Positions 14,409-19,866 of a DNA stretch of 19,866 bases are shown piece after piece; within the stretch, counting starts at the first letter, position 1, and each line of letters begins with the position of its first letter. Below the pieces are notes generated by a model, which was not told where the DNA came from, made no database searches, and worked only from the letters and a program-made list of their open reading frames with translations. A program made the translations under genes and the position numbers. The DNA comes from Nitrospirae bacterium RIFCSPLOW2_12_42_9 (GTDB taxonomy: Bacteria > Nitrospirota > 9FT-COMBO-42-15 > HDB-SIOI813), in assembly GCA_001805205.1 (NCBI GenBank), contig MHER01000154.1, positions 1 through 19,866 on the forward strand, given 5' to 3'.

Positions 14409-16631
14409 ATGAGTGACCGGCCATTATACATAAATTTTCTCTGGCATATGCACCAGCCATACTACAGAGACCCTGTATCTGAGAAGTTCATTATGCCCTG
14501 GGTAAGGCTGCATGGTATAAAAGATTACTATGACATGGTGGCAAGATTAGAGAACTACCCCTTGATACATCAGACATTTAATATGGTGCCTTCCTTGATA
14601 GAGCAGATTCTTAAATACACAGATGAGGGAGGGACTGATGAATACATGGACCTGACCCTCAAACCTGCAACAGAGCTGACAGTTCAGGATAAGTTATTTA
14701 TCTTAAACAACTTCTTTTCACTACAATGGGACAACATGCTGTTTGTCTATCCACGATACAGAGACCTGCTGGAAAAGAGGGGATATGAACCAAACCCGCA
14801 GGCGCTTGAGAGGGCCTGCCGCAGGTTCAATCCACAGGATTTTCTTGACCTCCAGGTATGGTTTAATCTGGCATGGTTTGATCCAATGTTTAAGGATACT
14901 GACCCGCTTTTGAAGACCCTCATAGAACGGGGACGTGACTTTACTGAGGATGAGAAGATGGCGGTGATAAATAAACAGCTTGAAGTTATGAGGATGATCA
15001 TCCCTGAATACAGGAAGATGATTGAAAGGGGACAGATAGAGGTGTCCACATCACCATATTATCATCCTATACTGCCGCTATTGTGCGACACAGATATTGC
15101 AAAGACAGCCATTCCCGGGGTCATGTTGCCAAAGAAGAGGTTCAGACACCCGGAAGATGCAAAGGCCCAGATTGAGAAGGCTGTAGCTTTTCATAAAAGG
15201 ATATTCGGAACACCACCGAATGGAATGTGGCCATCAGAAGGTTCTGTGAGTGAAGATATACTCTCTTTTATCAGTGATGCAGGAATAAAGTGGATAGCAA
15301 CGGATGAAGAGATTTTAGCAAAATCGCTTGATATACATTTCCACCGCGGACTTGCGGATGATGACGGTGTCCCTGAGGCGCTGTATAAACCATATTATGC
15401 AGAGAAATTTGGATACAATGTCTCAATGGTATTCCGTGACCATCAGCTCTCTGATCTGATTGGTTTTGTATACTCTAAATGGGACAGCAAAAGGGCTGTG
15501 GATGATCTGATCGAGCGGCTTCACAGAATCAGGAAAAGTGTATCAAGGTATGATGAAGACCATCTTGTCTCTATAATCCTGGATGGAGAGAATGCATGGG
15601 AGCACTACAGAAACGATGGGCATGACTTTTTATCATACCTTTATGAGAGGTTAAGTACAGAGAGTGCGTTCAAGACTGTAACTGTAGGCGAGTACCTTAC
15701 AGAACATCCGGCTACAAAGAGGATCGACAGGCTTTTCCCTGGTTCCTGGATCAACCATAACTTCAAGATATGGATTGGAGATGAAGAGGACAATTCAGCA
15801 TGGGATCTGTTAAGCGAGACAAGAGATTTTCTTATGTCAAAACATCAGGAACTGAAGGCAGATAATAATAAAAAGAAGATGTTCGAAGAGGCACTTGAGA
15901 AGATATATATAGCTGAAGGGAGCGACTGGTGCTGGTGGTTTGGAGATGAACACAACTCAGGTATGGATGATCAGTTTGATCAGTTGTTCAGGTCCCAGTT
16001 GATGGGTGTTTATAAGATACTCGGGAAAGAGCCGCCTGAGCAATACCAGATACCGTTATTAAGAGAAGACAGGAGGAGCAAACTAACGAGGGAACTTGTT
16101 GCCTTTATAAAGCCGGAAATCGACGGGGTTGTTACAAGTTATTATGAATGGCTGCCGGCAGGGATATACGACCCGAGGGCTACAGGCGGCGTGATGCACC
16201 AGGTGGAAAGTATTGTTTCAGGGATATACTATGGGTTTGACCTGAAAAACCTCTTCATCCGCCTTGATACAGGGGTAAACCTCTCTTCACCTAATGTGTT
16301 TGGCCTCACCTTTAATCTCCATATATTGAAGCCCCATGTAAAGCGGATAGAGATAAAGATACAGAAGCAGGGAAATATATCTGCATCACTTTATGAGAAA
16401 AAGGACGGAGATAAGTGGAGTAAGGCGCAGGACATCAATAAGGTAGCAGCAAAAGATATTATAGAGATAGCAATACCCTTTAAATTAATGAAGGTATCTG
16501 CCAATGAAGAGGTCCAGTTTATTATCTCCGTTGCAAGGGGAGAAGAAGAGATCGAGCGATGGCCCGGTCGTGGTTACCTCTCCTTTGATGTTCCCACTGA
16601 AGAATTCGAGGCAATAAGGTGGTGCGTGTAA
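14409..16631 (+). CDS. Glycoside hydrolase family 57 enzyme (alpha-amylase/glucanotransferase-like)
   Basis: This 740-residue protein starts at ATG 14409, preceded by AAAGGA; a TTG further upstream would add 12 unconserved residues. GH57 motifs are in order: HMHQPYY (13-19, region 1), MWPSEGS (273-279), IKWIATDEEI (293-302, likely nucleophile Glu300 or Glu301) and ILDGENAWEH (390-399, likely acid/base Asp392). A helical segment with SDWCWWFGDEHNSG lies near 503-516. The C-terminal 150 residues form a probable beta-sandwich. GH57 enzymes retain configuration and act on alpha-1,4 or alpha-1,6 glucans such as glycogen. There is no signal peptide, so a cytoplasmic role in storage polysaccharide is likely. 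The exact substrate cannot be told from sequence alone. Confidence 0.93.
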   Translation: MSDRPLYINFLWHMHQPYYRDPVSEKFIMPWVRLHGIKDYYDMVARLENYPLIHQTFNMVPSLIEQILKYTDEGGTDEYMDLTLKPATELTVQDKLFILNNFFSLQWDNMLFVYPRYRDLLEKRGYEPNPQALERACRRFNPQDFLDLQVWFNLAWFDPMFKDTDPLLKTLIERGRDFTEDEKMAVINKQLEVMRMIIPEYRKMIERGQIEVSTSPYYHPILPLLCDTDIAKTAIPGVMLPKKRFRHPEDAKAQIEKAVAFHKRIFGTPPNGMWPSEGSVSEDILSFISDAGIKWIATDEEILAKSLDIHFHRGLADDDGVPEALYKPYYAEKFGYNVSMVFRDHQLSDLIGFVYSKWDSKRAVDDLIERLHRIRKSVSRYDEDHLVSIILDGENAWEHYRNDGHDFLSYLYERLSTESAFKTVTVGEYLTEHPATKRIDRLFPGSWINHNFKIWIGDEEDNSAWDLLSETRDFLMSKHQELKADNNKKKMFEEALEKIYIAEGSDWCWWFGDEHNSGMDDQFDQLFRSQLMGVYKILGKEPPEQYQIPLLREDRRSKLTRELVAFIKPEIDGVVTSYYEWLPAGIYDPRATGGVMHQVESIVSGIYYGFDLKNLFIRLDTGVNLSSPNVFGLTFNLHILKPHVKRIEIKIQKQGNISASLYEKKDGDKWSKAQDINKVAAKDIIEIAIPFKLMKVSANEEVQFIISVARGEEEIERWPGRGYLSFDVPTEEFEAIRWCV

Positions 16632-16697
16632 TTGTTTGAATAAATCTCAGATTAGAATACGCCAGGTTTTTCTCATAAAGTAACACTATTTTTGTCC

Positions 16698-16726
16698 TTG
16701 ACATACCAGATTAATTAGTCTAAATT
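16698..16726 (+). promoter_or_regulatory. Sigma70-type promoter giving a nearly leaderless mRNA
   Basis: TTGACA (perfect -35, 16698-16703) and TAAATT (16721-16726) are 17 bases apart. The -10 ends seven bases before the ATG at 16734, so transcription should begin at or within a few bases of the start codon. There is no ribosome-binding site before that ATG, which fits. The rest of the gap after the GH57 gene (16632-16697) shows nothing notable. Confidence 0.68.
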
Positions 16727-16733
16727 TGCATCC

Positions 16734-17477
16734 ATGAACGAGTTTGAAGATCTCCTTAAAAAACTCCAGGATGAACGCTTTGTCCACAGTATTTCTGAAC
16801 TTACCTATGATAAGCTATTTGCCCTCTGGCATCTTAGTCCTGCAGTAGAACATCAATTAAGTGAGATCATCTCAAAGGTGATTATTGGATTATTTTCTAT
16901 CAAATATTTATCACATATTAATGAAATGGTAATTTCAGAGGCTGATCTGGATGATAGGACTACATCCTATGACCTTTCTGATAACGAAAAGATAAGGCGG
17001 ATAACAGAGAAACTGAGCAGCTCTGAGAAATTTAAGACAATCCTTGAAGAGGATATCCTTCCTCAGTTAATTGATATTATTGAGAATACCAAATCAAAAG
17101 ACTTAACTGAACTTACCCGGGTTGCCCATTCGGGTGATTACCTCTTATCGGCACTGAATGATTTAAAGGTTTCAGAAGACCCTGAATATTCACTCTGGAT
17201 TGAATCAATACCTGAGTATTATGAAATGGACTTGAGCCATATGAGGCTTAAGAAAAGGGCCATGCCTATGAGAACAAGGAAAAGGTCCGCACTATTATTA
17301 GATAAATGGGTAACAAATCTGGATCAGCATACACCTTCTGACCATGCTGTAATTGAAGATGGCAAGGTCATATCCATTAAACCCTGGATAAAAGAGCGAC
17401 GCAGGCAGTTATTAGGTTTTAACCGAAGACCTAAGGAAAATATAAGACCAAATATCAGAATGGTTGAATCCAATTGA
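16734..17477 (+). CDS. Protein of unknown function, first gene of a three-gene operon
   Basis: This 247-residue protein is not recognised. It is soluble, with no signal peptide or membrane segment. Residues 1-150 look mostly helical and acidic (for example EKIRRITEKLSSSEKF and ILPQLIDIIENTKSKDLTEL). Residues 168-247 are strongly basic (LKKRAMPMRTRKR near 172-184 and WIKERRRQLLGFNRR near 219-233), which suggests binding to nucleic acid or to an acidic partner. The start is the first ATG after the promoter and is probably leaderless. The stop overlaps the TTG start of the next gene (TTGA). It might be an adapter or DNA-binding subunit for the nuclease-like third gene; that is inference from position only. 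Confidence 0.7.
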   Translation: MNEFEDLLKKLQDERFVHSISELTYDKLFALWHLSPAVEHQLSEIISKVIIGLFSIKYLSHINEMVISEADLDDRTTSYDLSDNEKIRRITEKLSSSEKFKTILEEDILPQLIDIIENTKSKDLTELTRVAHSGDYLLSALNDLKVSEDPEYSLWIESIPEYYEMDLSHMRLKKRAMPMRTRKRSALLLDKWVTNLDQHTPSDHAVIEDGKVISIKPWIKERRRQLLGFNRRPKENIRPNIRMVESN

Positions 17478-17950
17478 GTCCGCAGCAGAATCGTTACTTG
17501 GATATCATAGAAAAGATAAAGGATATTGACTGCTATCTGAAGAGTATTACAGCAAGCAGGCCTGCCATAATACCTGAAAATTCCATTAAAGAGGTAGAGA
17601 TAAAACGTGATGTATCTCATGAATTTGCTTTACCCGGCGATAAGAGTGATCATTTTTCAATCGAGGTGACCGATAGGATCACCTTCACACCTGATGAAGG
17701 ACCATTTCAGATTGAGGTTATAATAGGGGCATCAATAGTCCTTATTGAGGCCCTGTCTCCCGGAGATATTACAAACCTTATCAGTACAAAAAAGAATATT
17801 CTTTCACTTATCAATCAATGTTTACCGCATTCGTCAGCAATAATAGCACATATAACAGATAAGATGGGTTTTTCTCCAATGATATTTTCATCAAGGATTG
17901 CCTTAAGAGAATACGAGATCAATAATGAAAGTAGACTTTCCAATAGATGA
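17474..17950 (+). CDS. Protein of unknown function, possibly SecB-like, second gene of the operon
   Basis: This 158-residue protein begins at TTG 17474, overlapping the previous stop by four bases. After a helical start (1-25) come predicted strands (VEIKRDVSHEF, HFSIEVTDRITFTP, QIEVIIGASIVLIEAL) and then a helix-rich end containing LPHSSAIIAHITDKMGFSP (117-135). That strand-strand-strand-helix order, and the P-x3-x-I-x2-I-x4-G-F-x-P ending, resemble the SecB chaperone fold by eye. The resemblance is weak and untested, and I give no name. There is no signal peptide or membrane segment. The gene overlaps the next by 26 bases, so the three products are probably made together. Confidence 0.65.
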   Translation: MSPQQNRYLDIIEKIKDIDCYLKSITASRPAIIPENSIKEVEIKRDVSHEFALPGDKSDHFSIEVTDRITFTPDEGPFQIEVIIGASIVLIEALSPGDITNLISTKKNILSLINQCLPHSSAIIAHITDKMGFSPMIFSSRIALREYEINNESRLSNR

Positions 17951-18659
17951 GCGGAGTGAAAAATTTTTAAAAGACCTTGAGTCCGATGAAGATATAAGCG
18001 CAATAATATCCCTCCTCTTATCCAGGAAGGGAGAGGATTTCTCCAATTATGCGTCTATCATATGCTTCTGCTTCAGGGAGAAAGACCTTATTGACCTCGC
18101 TAATGTTAAGACCCTTCCTGAGAAGGTAAAGTCCTGGGCAAAGAAGAAGATGTTAGAGGGGGACCCTACCTTTATGGAATTTTTTAAACGCCTCTTTTCT
18201 CTTTATTCGAGCTTCTCACAGACAGAGGAGGGGCTTTCTATACTTGGAAAAAGAAGGAGCATCTTCCCTGAGATTTATGTTTTTCACAGGCTCAGAGATG
18301 TTTATGGGTACAGTCCAAAGAATGTTGTACGGAGAGATTGTTATGTCGTGATTGGAAACTGGGATACAAGACGTGACAGGACAAGGGAAGAGGGGCAAAA
18401 GATAGATATAGGCGCCTGGGACCCTGATAAAGAGAGCGGCCAGTGCTATGAATGTAAGGTGAAGTTTTATATTAAAGAAAAGGAGCACCAGCTCCACTTC
18501 TTAGAGGCGATTCGCGACCACTCAGAGGGGAAGATACATGTGTTTTTAGCAAGCTTTGCCCCAAAGAAGGTTGTTTTAAGGCAGCTTAATAGTTTTTTCC
18601 CCGGGAGAGATTTCAGTAAAATTAATATATTCGGTATAGATGAATTAAAAAATCTATAG
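17925..18659 (+). CDS. Putative PD-(D/E)XK nuclease-like protein, third gene of the operon
   Basis: This 244-residue protein has a helical N-terminal half (1-110) and a C-terminal half with the order of a PD-(D/E)XK nuclease core. A helix has Glu117 (FPEIYVFHRLRD), then Asp161 in KIDIGAWDP, then Glu176 and Lys178 in CYECKVKFY, then Gln189 in a following helix (HQLHFLEAIRD). The D-x14-ExK spacing fits the superfamily. I do not recognise the specific family. The start is ATG 17925, 26 bases before the end of the previous gene. The stop TAG lies in CTATAG, which also gives the TAG of the convergent dksA gene. It could be a DNase in a defence or repair role, or an inactive relative. Confidence 0.68.
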   Translation: MKVDFPIDERSEKFLKDLESDEDISAIISLLLSRKGEDFSNYASIICFCFREKDLIDLANVKTLPEKVKSWAKKKMLEGDPTFMEFFKRLFSLYSSFSQTEEGLSILGKRRSIFPEIYVFHRLRDVYGYSPKNVVRRDCYVVIGNWDTRRDRTREEGQKIDIGAWDPDKESGQCYECKVKFYIKEKEHQLHFLEAIRDHSEGKIHVFLASFAPKKVVLRQLNSFFPGRDFSKINIFGIDELKNL

Positions 18660-19085
18660 GGGCTCCTCTCCTATCTCATGCGGGCTTGGGACACCGAATC
18701 TTTCGCGTTCACGTTCAATCTGCTCGAGTTCCTCCTGTTTTTGTTTACACTCAATGCAGTATATGGCAAATGGTACCGCCTTTAATCTCTGATCACTTAT
18801 CTCAGTCCCGCAATCCTCGCATATGCCGTATGTACCCTGCTCGAGTTTTTCTAATGCATGGTCAATTTTCTCGAGGGTATCTTTTCTCAGGTCTATAAGA
18901 GAAAGTCCTGTCTCCTCTGCAAGATCAGTAAGTGCCTTGTCCCCCTCGTCAAGGGCAGTGTCGAGCTCACTTTTATAGTCCTTTCCGAGCTGTTGAAATA
19001 GCTTTTGCTTGACCTCATTCCATATCTCCCGTTTTTTTTCAATAAGCATCTTTTGCAGTGCCTCTTTCTTTTTCTTTGACATCAT
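18654..19085 (-). CDS. dksA: DksA/TraR-family zinc-finger transcription factor
   Basis: This 143-residue protein has a long N-terminal coiled coil whose tip carries D46-E-G-D49-K-A51, the DxxDxA motif by which DksA reaches the RNA polymerase secondary channel with ppGpp. The zinc finger has all four cysteines: C89, C92, C110 and C113. A Glu/Arg-rich C-terminal helix follows. A perfect AAGGAGG lies about 10 bases before the first ATG. It sits 39 bases after the S-adenosylmethionine synthetase gene on the same strand, so they may share a transcript. The end overlaps the convergent operon by six bases. The tip motif supports a true DksA-like role over a general TraR relative. Confidence 0.9.
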   Translation of the reverse strand: MMSKKKKEALQKMLIEKKREIWNEVKQKLFQQLGKDYKSELDTALDEGDKALTDLAEETGLSLIDLRKDTLEKIDHALEKLEQGTYGICEDCGTEISDQRLKAVPFAIYCIECKQKQEELEQIERERERFGVPSPHEIGEEPL

Positions 19086-19124
19086 AGTCTGTCTACCTCC
19101 TTCTGGAATGGTATTTTAAAAGGA

Positions 19125-19866
19125 CTAACATACAGGATATTTCCCTTGCAATAGTTCCTGGCAAAACTGTTCTATCTCGGAAAGTTCTTTATTTATTATA
19201 TCCTTAACCTTTTTAGAGACAGAGGAAAATGATATCCTCTGTTCGGGCAATACCTGTGCTGATACTATAACAGGAGTATTTATGGGTGTCCCGATCTGGC
19301 TTCCAAGCCATACATATACCTCTTTAACACCATCAACACCTTCATAAATATTATGAGCCATCTTGTGTGATAAGATATTGTAGATCTTGCCAACATGGCT
19401 GACAGCATTCTTGCCGGCAGCCGCTTCAGCCGCAGAGGGTCTGTTAAGGGCTATTATCCCGTTCACTCTGTTGCCCCTTCCTACTTCACCTGAATCAGCA
19501 TCCTCAGCAGAGGTTCCGAGTACACTAAGATATATTCCTCTCAGCCCCCGGCCTTTGCTATCCAGGGTATTAAAGTGTATCTTTAATTTATCAATACTGT
19601 TACATTTTGTTATGGCAAATTCTTCTATTTCCTTCTGCACTATCTCTTTTTTTTCAAAATATGACTGCTCATCTGATATATATCTGTCGATTAATGGCAT
19701 GGCTATGGTCAGTATGAGCTCCCTGTCCCTTCTGAAACCCATGATCTTTACATCCTCCCCTGTCTCAGGGAATCTTTCCTTAAACTCTTTTGAATTCAGG
19801 TATAACTCTACTTCCAGTACTATCCTCTCTGTCTCTGAAAGGGGTGCATAGCCAACTGCTGCAGAT
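19125..19866 (-). CDS. Archaeal-type S-adenosylmethionine synthetase (methionine adenosyltransferase), 5' end outside window
   Basis: An open frame of 246 residues enters from the right edge and ends at TAG 19125. It includes VGYAPLSETERIVLEVE at the edge, then KIMGFRRDRELILTIAMPLI, GRGNRVNGIIALNRPSAAEA and GKNAVSHVGKIYNILSHKMA. These match the COG1812/PF01941 archaeal-type enzyme rather than the usual bacterial MetK. The family is about 400 residues, so roughly the C-terminal 60 percent is here. The internal ATG at 19742 is not the start, because conserved sequence continues upstream of it. The enzyme makes S-adenosylmethionine from methionine and ATP. In bacteria this version is uncommon and suggests old transfer from archaea. 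Confidence 0.92.
   Translation of the reverse strand, partial: SAAVGYAPLSETERIVLEVELYLNSKEFKERFPETGEDVKIMGFRRDRELILTIAMPLIDRYISDEQSYFEKKEIVQKEIEEFAITKCNSIDKLKIHFNTLDSKGRGLRGIYLSVLGTSAEDADSGEVGRGNRVNGIIALNRPSAAEAAAGKNAVSHVGKIYNILSHKMAHNIYEGVDGVKEVYVWLGSQIGTPINTPVIVSAQVLPEQRISFSSVSKKVKDIINKELSEIEQFCQELLQGKYPVC

Noticed and set aside
16522..16704. Minus-strand open frame at the end of the GH57 gene
   Set aside because: It overlaps the GH57 C-terminus antisense and the promoter region, with no ribosome-binding site.
1..19866. tRNA, rRNA or CRISPR arrays
   Set aside because: No cloverleaf, rRNA-like stretch or regularly spaced direct repeats were seen by eye; the repeats present are palindromic and few.

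Overview
This window looks like the chromosome of a Gram-negative, moderately AT-rich, uncultured bacterium. Evidence for a two-membrane envelope is a type IV pilus alignment and secretin operon (pilMNOPQ) and LPS-transport genes (lptC-lptA-lptB). The mix of pilQ-aroC linkage, rpoN-rapZ, a bacterial GH57 enzyme and an archaeal-type S-adenosylmethionine synthetase suggests a Nitrospirota-like or deltaproteobacterial-grade lineage. That placement is inference; no rRNA or other marker in the window settles it.

Layout. (1) 1-1830, minus strand: an accessory patch that reads as integron gene cassettes without a visible integrase. Two attC-like sites (1252-1309 and 1703-1758) flank a 451-bp cassette carrying a hicB-hicA toxin-antitoxin pair. 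A secreted endonuclease/exonuclease/phosphatase-family protein with a ComEA-like helix-hairpin-helix tail follows and runs off the left edge. A 24-residue ORF tail ending inside the outer attC looks like the stub of another cassette gene. (2) 1840-8815, minus strand: a promoter at 8787-8815 drives a small MerR-like gene, pilM, N, O, P, Q and then aroC, mostly joined by ATGA overlaps or gaps of a few bases. (3) 8817-13748, minus strand: a second operon, lptC-lptA-lptB-rpoN-rapZ-ubiX, with its own promoter. The hpf and ptsN genes often found near rpoN are absent. (4) 13786-14371: a small ftsB/divIC gene surrounded by palindromic repeats (a REP-like doublet and two GCAGC/GCTGC hairpins). (5) 14409-16631, plus strand: a 740-aa GH57 glycoside hydrolase. 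(6) 16698-18659, plus strand: a sigma70-type promoter placed so that the mRNA should be almost leaderless drives three overlapping genes of unknown function. The third has a PD-(D/E)XK nuclease-like motif set and the second has a pattern reminiscent of SecB. (7) 18654-19866, minus strand: a DksA-type regulator downstream of an archaeal-type methionine adenosyltransferase that runs off the right edge.

How the parts work together: region 2 builds the inner-membrane platform and outer-membrane pore of type IV pili. Region 3 moves LPS to the outer membrane and supplies sigma-54, which in many bacteria controls pilin genes. Regions 1 and 6 are the candidates for undescribed or accessory biology: a cassette array docked behind aroC, and an unrecognised three-gene operon ending in a putative nuclease.
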